From JBBQDZ01 sp038237515 (GTDB taxonomy: Bacteria > Actinomycetota > Thermoleophilia > Gaiellales > Gaiellaceae): DNA of 47,178 nt. The stretch spans positions 1 through 47,178 of the forward strand of contig JBBRYP010000026.1 of assembly GCA_038237515.1 (NCBI GenBank). The letters run 5' to 3'. Shown here piece by piece: positions 10,025-20,384 of this stretch; positions within the stretch are counted from its first letter, which is position 1, and each line of letters opens with the position of its first letter. Both the position numbers and the translations under genes were made by a program. A model generated the notes under the pieces. It was not told the DNA's origin, searched no databases, and saw only the letters and a program-made list of their open reading frames with translations.

Positions 10025-11689
10025 GTGAGGGGAAGGTTGAAGTTTCTTCTCCCGCTGGGCGTGCTGCTCGTCGCGATGACCGCGACGAGCCTCAGCACCG
10101 CCGGCGGGCACAAACAGAACGCAAAGGACACGCTCGTCTTCGGCGCCGCCGCGGATCCGACTCTGCTCGATCCGTCGCTCGTCTCGGACGGCGAGTCGTT
10201 CCGAGTCACCGCCCAGATCTTCGAGGGGCTGACGACGCTGAAGCCGGGGACGCTCACGGTTCAGCCGGCTCTCGCGACGAGCTGGAAAGTCAGCAAGGAC
10301 GGGAAGACGTTCACGTTCCTCCTTCGGAAGGGCGTCAAGTTCCACGACGGTACGGCGTTCGACGCGAAGGCGGTCTGCTTCAACTTCGACCGCTGGTACA
10401 ACTTCCCGGCCGCGCTGCAGAGCGCGAGCGCGTCGTACTACTACAACACGGTCTTCGTCGGCTTCCGTCATCCCGGAAGCGGCTCGGCCGGACCGAGCAA
10501 GGCTCTCTACAAGAGCTGCTCGGCCGTGGGTAGCTCGACCGCCGTGATCAAGCTGAACCAGGCGTTCGGTCCCTTCATCGGCGTCATCGGCCTGGAGTCG
10601 TTCTCGATGCAGAGCCCGACCGCCATGAAGAAGTACGGTGCCGACAAGGGACGCCTCGACAGCCAGGGCGTCTTCCACGCCCAGGGCACCTACGGCACGC
10701 AGCATCCGGTCGGGACGGGTGCGTTCAAGTTCGTGTCCTGGAACGTCGGCAACAAGCTCGTGCTCGAGCGGAACGACGCGTACTGGGGTGCAAAGGCGCA
10801 CGTCAAGACGGTGATCTTCCGGCCGATCTCCGACAACGCCGCTCGGCTGCAGGCGCTCCAGACGGGCGAGATCCAGGGGTACGACCTCGTGGAGCCCCAG
10901 GACATCTCGACGATCAAGTCGAACCACAACCTCCAGCTCCTGAGCCGGCCGGCCTTCAACGTCGGCTACGTCGGCATCAACCAGGCGGTCAAGCCGTTCG
11001 ACAACCTCAAGGTCCGCCAGGCGGTCGCGTACGGGCTCGACCGCCAGTCGGTCGTGAAGTCGTTCTACGGCGGTCGCGGCGTCGTCGCGAACGAGTTCGA
11101 GCCGCCCTCGCTGCTCGGCTGGACGAAGAACGTCACGAAGTACGAGTACAACCCGGAGAAGGCGAAGGCCCTCCTGAAGGCGGCGGGGGTGCAGATGCCG
11201 CTCAAGGTCGACTTCTGGTATCCGACCGACATATCGCGGCCGTACATGCCCGACCCGCAGCGGAACTTCCAGGCGTTCGCGGCGAGCCTCAACAAGTCCG
11301 GCTTCGAGGTCGTCCCGCACAGCGCCCCCTGGCGGCCCGACTACGTCAGTCGCGTCGACGCCGGGACGGCGGGCGCGCTGAACATGATCGGGTGGACCGG
11401 CGACTACGGCGACCCGGACAACTTCCTGGGGACGTTCTTCCGCACGCCGCAGAAGCAGTGGGGCTTCAACAACCCGAAGCTCTTCTCGCTGCTGAACAAG
11501 GCGCTCGTCGAGACGAACGGCGACGTTCGCGCCAAGCTCTACGCGCAGGCGAACAAGATCATCTCCGACTACGTGCCGGGCGTGCCGTACGTGCACACGA
11601 GCCCGGCGCTGGCATTCCAGAAGAACGTTGTGGGGTACAAGGCGAGCCCCGTCTCGCTCGAGCCCTTCGCACTCGTCTCGATCAAGTAG
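10025..11689 (+). CDS. ABC transporter substrate-binding protein, family 5 (peptide)
   Basis: This 554-residue extracytoplasmic solute receptor is of the DppA/OppA type. GTG 10025 has a strong AAGGAG 7 nt upstream (10012-10017). The N-terminus (RGRLKFLLPLGVLLVAMTA) is a Sec signal peptide with no lipobox cysteine, unusual for a Gram-positive receptor. Family 5 signatures are ADPTLLDPSLV, IFEGLTTLKPG, LRKGVKFHDGTAFDAKAV and YGLDRQSVV. It would capture oligopeptides or another small solute and deliver it to the two permeases encoded next. It is the first gene of a five-gene cluster. Confidence 0.93.
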   Translation: MRGRLKFLLPLGVLLVAMTATSLSTAGGHKQNAKDTLVFGAAADPTLLDPSLVSDGESFRVTAQIFEGLTTLKPGTLTVQPALATSWKVSKDGKTFTFLLRKGVKFHDGTAFDAKAVCFNFDRWYNFPAALQSASASYYYNTVFVGFRHPGSGSAGPSKALYKSCSAVGSSTAVIKLNQAFGPFIGVIGLESFSMQSPTAMKKYGADKGRLDSQGVFHAQGTYGTQHPVGTGAFKFVSWNVGNKLVLERNDAYWGAKAHVKTVIFRPISDNAARLQALQTGEIQGYDLVEPQDISTIKSNHNLQLLSRPAFNVGYVGINQAVKPFDNLKVRQAVAYGLDRQSVVKSFYGGRGVVANEFEPPSLLGWTKNVTKYEYNPEKAKALLKAAGVQMPLKVDFWYPTDISRPYMPDPQRNFQAFAASLNKSGFEVVPHSAPWRPDYVSRVDAGTAGALNMIGWTGDYGDPDNFLGTFFRTPQKQWGFNNPKLFSLLNKALVETNGDVRAKLYAQANKIISDYVPGVPYVHTSPALAFQKNVVGYKASPVSLEPFALVSIK

Positions 11690-11729
11690 CGGTTTTGAGG
11701 TAACCCGGACAGCCGGCGGCGACGAAACG

Positions 11730-12740
11730 ATGCTTCGCTTCGTCGTCCGCCGGCTGCTCCTCCTCGTCCCGATCCTGCTGGGCCTCTCGATTCTCGTCTT
11801 CGGTTGGATCCGGGCGCTGCCGGGAAGCCCGGCCGAGGCGCTCCTCGGCGAGCGGGCGACGCCGGAGAGCATCCGTCAGATCCGTCACCAGTACGGGCTC
11901 GACCGGCCGCTCTACTCGCAGTACTGGGCCTACCTGAAGACGACCGCGTCATTCGACTTCGGGACCAGCATCGCCTCGCGACGCCCGGTCATCACCGAGA
12001 TTCGCGAGCGCTTCCCCGCCACGGTTCAGCTGACCCTGGCCGCCATGGTCTTCTCGGTCGCCGTGGGCATCCCGCTCGGGTTCCTGGCCGCGAAGCGCCA
12101 CGGCACCATCCTCGACCACGCGAGCCTCGTCTTATCCCTGCTCGGGATCTCGATCCCGATCTTCTTCCTCGCGCTGATCCTCAAGTACCTGTTCGCGGTC
12201 AAGCTGGGTTGGCTGCCGACGGTGGGCCAGCAGGACGTCCTGATCGACGTTCCGCACCCGACGAACCTGTATCTCCTTGACGCGCTGATCGCCGGAAACT
12301 TCGGCGCGTTCTGGGACGTGGTCAAGCACTTGATCCTTCCGGGGATCGCCCTGGGGTCGATCCCGCTCGCGATCATCGCCAGGATCACGCGAGCCGCCGT
12401 TCTCGACGTCCAGAACGAGGATTATGTCCGCACCGCTCGCGCGAAGGGCATGCCGCCACGCATCGTCGACCGCCGTCACGTCTTGCGGAACGCGATGCTT
12501 CCGATCTCGACGATCGTCGGGCTCCAGGTGGGACTGCTCCTCTCGGGCGCGATCCTCACCGAGACCGTCTTCGCCTACCCGGGCATCGGGAGCTGGCTGC
12601 GCCAGGCGATCTCGAACCGCGACTTCCCGGTCCTCCAGGGCGGGATCCTCTTCGTCGCCGTGATCGTCGTCTTCGTCAACCTGCTCGTCGACGTCTCGTA
12701 CGGTCTCCTGAACCCGCGAATCCGGCTGGCGCGACGGTAG
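11730..12740 (+). CDS. dppB: Dipeptide/oligopeptide ABC transporter permease (DppB-like)
   Basis: This 336-residue inner-membrane permease begins with LRFVVRRLLLLVPILLGLS, the standard DppB/OppB first transmembrane helix. It contains the EAA loop YVRTARAKGMPPR that docks on the ATPase. About six membrane helices are visible. ATG 11730 is chosen because the conserved first helix follows directly, 40 bp after the receptor gene. It forms the channel with the DppC-like protein. Confidence 0.92.
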   Translation: MLRFVVRRLLLLVPILLGLSILVFGWIRALPGSPAEALLGERATPESIRQIRHQYGLDRPLYSQYWAYLKTTASFDFGTSIASRRPVITEIRERFPATVQLTLAAMVFSVAVGIPLGFLAAKRHGTILDHASLVLSLLGISIPIFFLALILKYLFAVKLGWLPTVGQQDVLIDVPHPTNLYLLDALIAGNFGAFWDVVKHLILPGIALGSIPLAIIARITRAAVLDVQNEDYVRTARAKGMPPRIVDRRHVLRNAMLPISTIVGLQVGLLLSGAILTETVFAYPGIGSWLRQAISNRDFPVLQGGILFVAVIVVFVNLLVDVSYGLLNPRIRLARR

Positions 12741-12762
12741 TGCTCCTGGAAGGGAGAACCAG

Positions 12763-13671
12763 ATGAGCGTCGTCGAGCTGGAGTCGCGCGAGATCGAGCT
12801 CGAGGCGCCGAGCGGGCTCTGGCGCGACGCGTGGCGGCGGCTGAGGCGAAACCCAGGGGCGCTCGTCGGGTTCGGGCTGGTCTTCGCCTTCATCTTCGTG
12901 GCGCTCTTCGCTCCCCTGATCGCGCCGTTCAGTCCGACCGACCAGCACCTCGACCTCGTCGTCAACGGCTGCTGCCCGGGCCCCTCCGGGGCGCACCTCC
13001 TCGGCATTGACGATCTCGGCCGCGACGAGCTGTCGCGCATCCTGTTCGGCGCACGATCCTCGCTTCTGATCGGCCTCGTCTCCGTCTCGGTGGGCCTGTC
13101 GCTCGGCCTGGTGCTGGGAGCGATCGCCGGCTATGCGGGAGGGTTCGTCGACTCCCTGATCATGCGCGTGATGGACATCATGCTCGCGATTCCGGGCTTC
13201 CTGATGGCACTCGGGATCGTGGCGCTCCTCGGACCGGGTTTGGTCCAGATCATGGTGGCGATCGGGGTTGTCAACATCCCGATCTTCACGAGGCTGCTGC
13301 GTGGCTCTGTCCTCGCCCAGCGCGAGAACGACTTCGTCCTCGCGGCTCGGGCTGTGGGCGTTCGGGGGCGCTCGATCCTCGTCTCGCACATCCTCCCGAA
13401 CTCGATCTCCCCGCTGATCGTCCAGGGCACGCTCGCCATGGCAACGGCCATCATCGACGCAGCCGGCCTCGGTTTCCTCGGCCTCGGCCCGCAGGACCCG
13501 GCGACGCCGGAGTGGGGGACGATGCTGACCTCGACCGACCGGTACCTGCAGACGGCGCCCTTCCTCGCCATCTTTCCGGGCCTCGCGATCGTCGTCAGCG
13601 TGCTCGGCTTCAACCTGATCGGCGACGGTTTGCGGGAAGCGCTCGATCCGAAGCTGCGCGGGCGGGTGTGA
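12763..13671 (+). CDS. dppC: Dipeptide/oligopeptide ABC transporter permease (DppC-like)
   Basis: This 302-residue permease has a cytoplasmic N-terminal tail and then LRRNPGALVGFGLVFAFIFV, typical of DppC/OppC. The periplasmic loop has HLLGIDDLGRDELSR, and the EAA loop is FVLAARAVGVRGRSILVSH. About six helices are visible. ATG 12763 is preceded by AAGGGAG. Its TGA overlaps the ATG of the next ATPase gene (TGATG), showing translational coupling. Confidence 0.93.
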   Translation: MSVVELESREIELEAPSGLWRDAWRRLRRNPGALVGFGLVFAFIFVALFAPLIAPFSPTDQHLDLVVNGCCPGPSGAHLLGIDDLGRDELSRILFGARSSLLIGLVSVSVGLSLGLVLGAIAGYAGGFVDSLIMRVMDIMLAIPGFLMALGIVALLGPGLVQIMVAIGVVNIPIFTRLLRGSVLAQRENDFVLAARAVGVRGRSILVSHILPNSISPLIVQGTLAMATAIIDAAGLGFLGLGPQDPATPEWGTMLTSTDRYLQTAPFLAIFPGLAIVVSVLGFNLIGDGLREALDPKLRGRV

Positions 13672-14684
13672 TGGCGAGGGAACCGCTCCTCTCCGTCGAG
13701 GACCTGCACGTGGCCTTCGGAACCAACCGCGGCACGGTGCACGCCGTCAACGGGATCTCCTTCGACATCGCTCCCGGCGAGACGCTCGGCATTGTCGGCG
13801 AGTCGGGCTGTGGGAAAAGCGTCACCTCGCTCGCCATGCTCGGGATCCTGCCGCGGAACGGCCGCGTCACTCGTGGCAGCGTCGTGTTCGACGGGCGCGA
13901 CCTCACGAAGCTCTCCGACCGCGAGCTGCGAACAGTGCGCGGCAAGGACGTGGCGATGATCTTCCAGGACCCGATGACGAGCCTCAACCCGGTGCTCACC
14001 ATCGGCCGCCAGATCCGTGAGGTGCTCGAGACGCACTTCGGCCTCGGGAAGGATGCCGCAAACCGTCGCGTGGCAGAGCTCCTGGACCAGGTGGGCATCC
14101 CGAGCGCCAAGGTTCGCTTGAAGGACTATCCCCACCAGTTCTCGGGCGGGATGCGCCAGCGGGCGATGATCGCGATGGCTCTCGCGTGCGAGCCGAAGCT
14201 GCTGATCGCCGACGAGCCGACCACAGCCCTCGACGTGACGATCCAGGCCCAGATCCTCGACGTCCTGCGCGCGCTCGTCGCGGATCGCGGAACGGCGCTG
14301 ATCCTGATCACGCACGATCTGGGGGTCGTCGCCGGGATGTGCGAGCGCGTGAACGTGATGTACGCCGGGATGTTCATGGAGACCGGTGGTGCGCGCCAGC
14401 TTTTCGCACAGCCCCGCCATCCGTACACCTACGGCTTGCTCCAGAGCGTGCCGAGGCTCGATGCCCCGCGGCGCGAGAAGCTCCAGCCGATCGAGGGCAC
14501 GCCGCGCGACATGCTGAGTCCGCCGAGCGCCTGCCCTTTTCAGCCGCGCTGCATATTCGAGGTCGAGCAGTCGCGCCTCGAGGTTCCGCCGCTGCGAGAA
14601 GTGGAGCCCGGGCACCGGGTTGCGTGTTTCAACCCGGTTCCGGAGGATGCATGGGCGCGTACGCGGCGCGAGACCGCGGCCTAG
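13671..14684 (+). CDS. dppD: Peptide ABC transporter ATP-binding protein (DppD-like)
   Basis: This 337-residue ATPase has Walker A GESGCGKS, Q-loop FQDPMTSLNP, signature FSGGMRQRAMIA, Walker B LLIADEPTTALD and H-loop LITHDLGVV. The C-terminal oligopeptide-transporter extension has PSACPFQPRCIFEVEQ, where Cys residues commonly bind an Fe-S cluster in this family. It pairs with the following DppF-like ATPase. Its TAG stop (14682) also begins the TAGAGT sequence ahead of the next gene. Confidence 0.94.
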   Translation: MAREPLLSVEDLHVAFGTNRGTVHAVNGISFDIAPGETLGIVGESGCGKSVTSLAMLGILPRNGRVTRGSVVFDGRDLTKLSDRELRTVRGKDVAMIFQDPMTSLNPVLTIGRQIREVLETHFGLGKDAANRRVAELLDQVGIPSAKVRLKDYPHQFSGGMRQRAMIAMALACEPKLLIADEPTTALDVTIQAQILDVLRALVADRGTALILITHDLGVVAGMCERVNVMYAGMFMETGGARQLFAQPRHPYTYGLLQSVPRLDAPRREKLQPIEGTPRDMLSPPSACPFQPRCIFEVEQSRLEVPPLREVEPGHRVACFNPVPEDAWARTRRETAA

Positions 14685-14687
14685 AGT
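14682..14687 (+). promoter_or_regulatory. Possible internal -10 box before dppF, overlapping the dppD stop
   Basis: TAGAGT lies 7 nt before GTG 14695, and its first three bases are the dppD stop codon. This matches the spacing of the recurring TANNNT box, but the gene is also within an operon, so promoter function is uncertain. Confidence 0.3.
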
Positions 14688-14694
14688 CCGCGGC

Positions 14695-15780
<1,086 letters not shown>

Positions 15781-15843
15781 CGGCTCGCCGGCGGCGTGGC
15801 AGCGAAGTCCCCTGATCGGGGGTAACCCCTGCTAAAGCGGCGC

Positions 15844-16197
15844 TTGAGCGCTGTCGATGAGGGGGTCGTGGACGCCGCCCAGCGCCAAGACATCCTCAAC
15901 CGTTATGTCGACCACACGAGACGCTTCGATGCGGTCGCAGCGCGCCGCACGTCCGCCGGCGCGGAGGTCATCCCGCTTCAGCCGCCGCTCAAACAGCTCG
16001 AGCAGCTGCCGACCGCCCGGGAGGTGGAGGTTCTCCAACTCGTCTCCGAGGGCCTCGTCAACCGGGACATCGGCACCCGCCTGTTCCTCTCCGAAGAGAC
16101 GGTGAAGTCACACGTGCGCCACCTGCTCGCGAAGCTGCAAGCGCGTTCGCGCGCCCACGCCGTAGCCATCGGCTTCCGGCGCGGAATCGTGTCGTAG
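15844..16197 (+). CDS. Solitary LuxR-type HTH regulator
   Basis: This 117-residue protein has an N-terminal half with no recognisable sensor and a C-terminal LuxR/GerE HTH. The HTH starts TAREVEVLQLVSEGLVNRDI and continues LSEETVKSHVRHLLAKLQAR. No receiver phosphorylation site or ATPase is seen. The TTG start at 15844 is the first in frame and weakly supported; a later start would still keep the HTH. It is the first of three LuxR-type genes within 5 kb. Upstream, 15810-15830 carries interleaved CCCC/GGGG repeats that could form a small hairpin. Confidence 0.75.
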   Translation: MSAVDEGVVDAAQRQDILNRYVDHTRRFDAVAARRTSAGAEVIPLQPPLKQLEQLPTAREVEVLQLVSEGLVNRDIGTRLFLSEETVKSHVRHLLAKLQARSRAHAVAIGFRRGIVS

Positions 16198-16231
16198 CTC
16201 GCCGCCCCGGCGAGACGGGAGGCCGAAGCCC

Positions 16232-16292
16232 CAGTTTTCCCCAAGCTGTGGAATCCCCCATGGGGGGGATGCCTATCTCCTGGGGAAAACTG
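16232..16292. repeat. 61-bp nested perfect inverted repeat
   Basis: The outer arms CAGTTTTCCCC (16232-16242) and GGGGAAAACTG (16282-16292) are perfectly complementary over 11 bp. Nested inside, ATCCCCC (16253-16259) pairs with GGGGGAT (16264-16270) around a 4-nt loop. It lies in the 234-bp gap between the solitary LuxR gene and the HD-GYP gene, at the edge of the lower-GC segment. It could be a terminator, an attenuator for the HD-GYP gene, an operator, or a miniature mobile-element relic. Confidence 0.7.
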
Positions 16293-16431
16293 AAGCTACG
16301 AGAGCACTACCAGGTCGTGGTTCCGCCGGCGACGGCGGCGCTCGAGACAAGCCGGAGGATCGACTTGCGCATACTGACTCCCTCACATCGGGGACTAACG
16401 GCTCAGCGAGCATATACCCCTTTTGGGTTAG

Positions 16432-17829
16432 ATGCAAGTAGTTTTTAGGACTGCCTTCAGCAGGTTTGGGGCGAGTAGAAGCCTCGGTGTCGCGGCGTAC
16501 GCAAGTGTTCTTGCGCTCGCAGCCGTTGCCTTGGCGGCCACGTTGGTTCGATTCGGGTACTCCCTCCACGACCTACCGATTGCGGCAACCCTCTGCATAC
16601 TGGCCGCGATCTCCGAGAGCGCACGAATCAAGCTTTCGCGCGCGTCACTACTCGAGTCATCGATATCTCTGCTCCCGACTCTGGTCGCCGCCGTTTTGTT
16701 CGGACCTCTCGATGCGATGCTGGTCGGCGCCTGCTCACTGATCGGGCAGTTCCGCGGTCCGTATTTGAAATGGGCAGTTTTTACGTCGAGCCGCGCGATT
16801 ACTTGGGGTTTGACTGGCGCAGTCGTCGCGAACCTCCACTGGGTTACGCAGAGTGACTTCGGCGCGCTTGTCCTCGGAGCTGGTCTTGGGGCAATGTTCT
16901 CAGTGACCCTGGATACGGCATTTGCCGCTGTCACTTATCGCTTGCGAGGCAACGGACAGATGCGTGTCGTCTTTCGCGCGCTCACTCCCTTGGCTGTTGC
17001 CGCGGTGCCTCTGTATGCGCCTGTCGTCGTCCTGCTCGTACTCGCATATAGGGAACTGTCGCCCTGGACTCTCGCCGTCTTCTTTGTGCCGTGCTTGGGC
17101 GCGCAGCGCCTCTTTATGCTCTATCAAGAGGAGAGGAAACTGGCGGAGGACGTTGTTACGGTCAACAAGAAGCTCGAGGCAGCCAACCTCTCCTTCGCTA
17201 CTGCACTCGTAGTGACTCTCGACGCAAGAGATCAATATACCGCCGGTCATTCCGCCGCCGTCGCAATTTACGCCAGAGATATCGCCGAGAGATTAAATCT
17301 TTCGAAGGAACAACAAGCACTTGCACACCTCTGCGGATTAGTACACGACATCGGCAAGATTGGCCTGCCTGCAGGACTTCTCGAAAAACCAGGCGCCTTG
17401 ACTCTGGAAGAGCGTAGGCAGATGCAGGAGCACTCAGCCATTGGTGAGCGCATCCTTGCGAAAGTGGAGAGTTACTCAGAAATCGCGGCGGTTGTCCGGC
17501 ATCATCATGAGCGTTGGGATGGAGAAGGATACCCAGATGGTCTCAGTGGGAGGCAGATTCCGCTCTTGTCTCGGATTCTTGCCGTCGCCGATGCTTACAA
17601 CGCGATGACTTCGGACCGTCCCTATCGAGATGCCATGCCTAGTCGCGTTGCTCGTATGAGGCTGGCACAGGCGGTGGAGAGCCAATTCGACACTGCCGTG
17701 GTAGCGGCGTTCGAAGCAGTGCTAGTCCCGGCAGCAGAGGACTATAGAATGGGACAGCGCTCAGACTTTCGCCTAGCGGATCAGGAGCCACAGGTAATGG
17801 ATAACCTCCGACTTTCGGACGCGGCCTAG
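16432..17829 (+). CDS. Membrane HD-GYP domain protein (putative c-di-GMP phosphodiesterase)
   Basis: This 465-residue protein has about six to seven hydrophobic segments in residues 18-225, a MASE-like membrane sensor. A short linker follows, then an HD-GYP domain from about 255. Signature residues are the HD pair in VHDIGKIGLPAGLL (about H305-D306), HHHERWDGEGYPDG (about 357-370, with the GYP triad) and ILAVADAYNAMTSDRPYR. The domain is known to hydrolyse cyclic di-GMP, using a metal centre; I infer the same here. GC and codon use are visibly lower than in the flanks. Its TAG overlaps the TAG of the convergent LuxR gene by 4 bp. Confidence 0.9.
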   Translation: MQVVFRTAFSRFGASRSLGVAAYASVLALAAVALAATLVRFGYSLHDLPIAATLCILAAISESARIKLSRASLLESSISLLPTLVAAVLFGPLDAMLVGACSLIGQFRGPYLKWAVFTSSRAITWGLTGAVVANLHWVTQSDFGALVLGAGLGAMFSVTLDTAFAAVTYRLRGNGQMRVVFRALTPLAVAAVPLYAPVVVLLVLAYRELSPWTLAVFFVPCLGAQRLFMLYQEERKLAEDVVTVNKKLEAANLSFATALVVTLDARDQYTAGHSAAVAIYARDIAERLNLSKEQQALAHLCGLVHDIGKIGLPAGLLEKPGALTLEERRQMQEHSAIGERILAKVESYSEIAAVVRHHHERWDGEGYPDGLSGRQIPLLSRILAVADAYNAMTSDRPYRDAMPSRVARMRLAQAVESQFDTAVVAAFEAVLVPAAEDYRMGQRSDFRLADQEPQVMDNLRLSDAA

Positions 17830-20384
17830 AGATCGAGGTAATGCTGTGCTCGCAGAGCAGCTTCGGTACGAGATCGAACACCTAGTTTCTCGAGAATGTG
17901 TCGCACATGAACCTTGGCGGTCGCCTCGCTGATGTAGAGAGTCCGCGCGATTTCCCGGTTTGTCAATCCTTGCGCGAGAAGGCCGAGCACCTCCTTCTCG
18001 CGTCTTGTCAACTTCCCAGCTGGTATGCACGCGGGGCGAAGCGGTACACCAACCTTCGTCCCAAGCGCGTGGTCGTTAGCGCGAGCGAGAATCACCGTCA
18101 GCAATGGGTGTGTCGCGACGTCATCGGCCACCATTCGGAGTAGCGGTGGGTGCGCCCGATAGGCGCTCACGAAGCCGTCGACGTTCCCGGATGTGCATGC
18201 GGTCGCGAAGGCGCGGGCGGATGCGGTCTGCGCTTCAGAAGTGCATTGAGCAACCTCGACGATTGCTCGTGCGCAAGCCGAGAGCACAGCTGCTTCGACG
18301 CCTGCGGTGAGCGCCGCCGCGGCCTCAGCAAGCTCAAGCCCGCTCTGGAAGTCGCCTGTCGATGCACAGACGAGCCCCTGCGTAGCAAGAAGTTCGCCAC
18401 GGATGGATCTTTCGGCGGAGACCGACGCATCCGCGAGAAGGATTTCTTGAGCACGGTCGTGAGCACCCGTAGCGAGGTGAAGTCGTGCGCGTAGAGCGGC
18501 GGAGTTGATAGCTATGTAAGTACCCTCGAGGAGGCTGGCGCCAATACGATCTGACAGATCCAGTGAATGCGCGGCTTGCGTGAACAACCGCAATCCTAGT
18601 TCGATAAAAGCCTTTGTCCAATATCCGACTGCAAGAGGGAACGACAGATCGAGCCGCTCGGAGATATCGATATGCTGCTGTGCGACCTTCAGTCCTTCTG
18701 CGTAACGGCCGGCGACCGCGAGTTGGTGGGCATACACGCTCAAGAAGCCCGTGACTGCCATCGGGTCGGCCGCGCGAGACGCAAGATGTGCTGCTGCTTC
18801 TAACCCTTGAAGGCTGTGCAACGTGGACCCCATCCGCAGCCCGTAGATACCTGGGGCGGCCGCAGCCCGAAGTTCCAGTTCCGTGCTCTGTCCTGGATAG
18901 TCCTCGAGCTCAGCAAGAAATGCAACCGCTGACTCGTGCTCTAGGCTCGTCGCACATAGAAACTGGTTCCATAGAGCGTCTACGGCATCGCGCTCCGTGA
19001 GTGCGAGCCGACGAGCGTTTGCGAGGTATTCAAGCGCAAGTGAGTCTTCATCAAGACGATGAGCAGCAGACGCCGCTAAGCAATGGACGCGCGAGGCGAG
19101 ACGGTGCGTCTCGGGGAGCCCCATCGTCGCGCGGCGAGCAAGGACATGAGCCCGGAAAACCTCTCCTGCGCGAAAGGCGAGTTCGGCAGCGGCCAAGTCG
19201 AGCAAGGGCGAGTAGAAGCCCTCTCGTGCCGCGAAGTCAATCCACGTCGAAACCGTGGCGCTTCTTCCATCGCGGAGCATCGGAGCGAGCGCGTTGCCAA
19301 TGATATCCTCGAGAAGTGCAGGTTCGCAGGCTTCCTGAGCGAGTGAAAATAGATCATCCCATCGCTGCGTGTCGATTAGATATGAGCGCAACTGCGAGAA
19401 GAATGTCTCGTACTTTGGGAATAGAGACGGATCCAATTTCGAGCGGAGGAAGTCACGGAGCAGTGGATGCATTTCGAACGTATCTCGGCCACGCACGGTC
19501 AGAAGCCCGCCTTGAACCGCGAGGTCGATCACATGATCTCCACGGCCGCCGTAGACAGCGTCTGAAAGCTCTCGGCTCACCTCAGGTAGGAGGCTCAGGC
19601 AGCTAACACCGACTCGCTCATCATTGGGGATCGCTTGATAAAGCTCTTCGGCGAAGAAGTCGTAGAGCATCGAGGGCAGGTCGTCCGGGGGGGCGAGAGA
19701 ATCGTGGGCGAAGGATGCAAGGCCGATGACGGCTGGCCAGCCATCCGCTAGAGCAGCGAGGCCTAATATTCCGCTTTGGCCGCGAGTCTCAAGCACGATC
19801 CGGGCCTCGCCTTGGCTCATGGCAAGTGGGGTGGGTCCTACCTCATGAATTTCCCCATAGAGGATGCGACGCGTGGACGCCCAGGCTGGCCTTCGGCGCG
19901 AACAGATGAGGAAATGCACCTCGGAGGAACCTACGACTCGACCGACGAAGTCGTCCGCGGTCGCCGATGAGCATGCGAAGTGGTAGTCGTCGATGACAAT
20001 CCAGGCGTCTGGTGGCCAGCTTTGAATGTCCTCTACAAGCATGTCGGCGAGGGCTTGAGAATCGTGTTCCCCAACGGCGGCCATCCCGAGGCGTGCGCGA
20101 AGTCGGTCGCCAGCGCCAGGCACGATCGTCGATGCCGCTTTTGCAAGCCCGGCCGCGAGTGCCGCAACGTCAGCCGACGCCGGGCCGCCCTGGTACCACG
20201 CATGCGGTCGGTTCTCGAGCCACTCTCGCGCGAGAGTCGTCTTTCCGTACCCGGCCGGCGCCACCAGCATGATGATTCTCGCGGTGCTCTCGTCGAGCAG
20301 CCGCGTCAAGCGCGGGCGCTTGATGATGTGACGCCGGCCTGCGGCGACCACGTCTGGGACTGCAGTTTCGCTCTCCCGTGCCAT
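17826..20384 (-). CDS. MalT/LAL-type LuxR transcriptional regulator with ATPase domain
   Basis: This 852-residue regulator has a P-loop APAGYGKTT at residues about 42-50 and a Walker B-like WIVIDDYHF. A winged-helix region follows, then a long helical (TPR-like) sensor of about 450 residues. The C-terminal LuxR HTH is at about 790-845: LTRREKEVLGLLAQGLTNRE, then SEATAKVHVRHILEKLGVRS. The architecture is that of MalT, an ATP-dependent activator driven by an inducer bound at the repeats; the inducer here is unknown. ATG 20384 is chosen because similarity begins soon after it; the frame upstream is a high-GC shadow. Base composition is lower in GC than the neighbours, like the HD-GYP gene it faces. 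Confidence 0.9.
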   Translation of the reverse strand: MARESETAVPDVVAAGRRHIIKRPRLTRLLDESTARIIMLVAPAGYGKTTLAREWLENRPHAWYQGGPASADVAALAAGLAKAASTIVPGAGDRLRARLGMAAVGEHDSQALADMLVEDIQSWPPDAWIVIDDYHFACSSATADDFVGRVVGSSEVHFLICSRRRPAWASTRRILYGEIHEVGPTPLAMSQGEARIVLETRGQSGILGLAALADGWPAVIGLASFAHDSLAPPDDLPSMLYDFFAEELYQAIPNDERVGVSCLSLLPEVSRELSDAVYGGRGDHVIDLAVQGGLLTVRGRDTFEMHPLLRDFLRSKLDPSLFPKYETFFSQLRSYLIDTQRWDDLFSLAQEACEPALLEDIIGNALAPMLRDGRSATVSTWIDFAAREGFYSPLLDLAAAELAFRAGEVFRAHVLARRATMGLPETHRLASRVHCLAASAAHRLDEDSLALEYLANARRLALTERDAVDALWNQFLCATSLEHESAVAFLAELEDYPGQSTELELRAAAAPGIYGLRMGSTLHSLQGLEAAAHLASRAADPMAVTGFLSVYAHQLAVAGRYAEGLKVAQQHIDISERLDLSFPLAVGYWTKAFIELGLRLFTQAAHSLDLSDRIGASLLEGTYIAINSAALRARLHLATGAHDRAQEILLADASVSAERSIRGELLATQGLVCASTGDFQSGLELAEAAAALTAGVEAAVLSACARAIVEVAQCTSEAQTASARAFATACTSGNVDGFVSAYRAHPPLLRMVADDVATHPLLTVILARANDHALGTKVGVPLRPACIPAGKLTRREKEVLGLLAQGLTNREIARTLYISEATAKVHVRHILEKLGVRSRTEAALRAQHYLDL

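Noticed and set aside
9974..11872. 632-codon minus-strand frame opposite the peptide receptor
   Set aside because: A high-GC antisense shadow with Arg/Val/Glu bias and no domain; the plus-strand receptor is unequivocal.
16416..16427. Shared 12-mer ACCCCTTTTGGG at 16416 and 23192
   Set aside because: Short, simple and without extended flanking similarity; likely chance.
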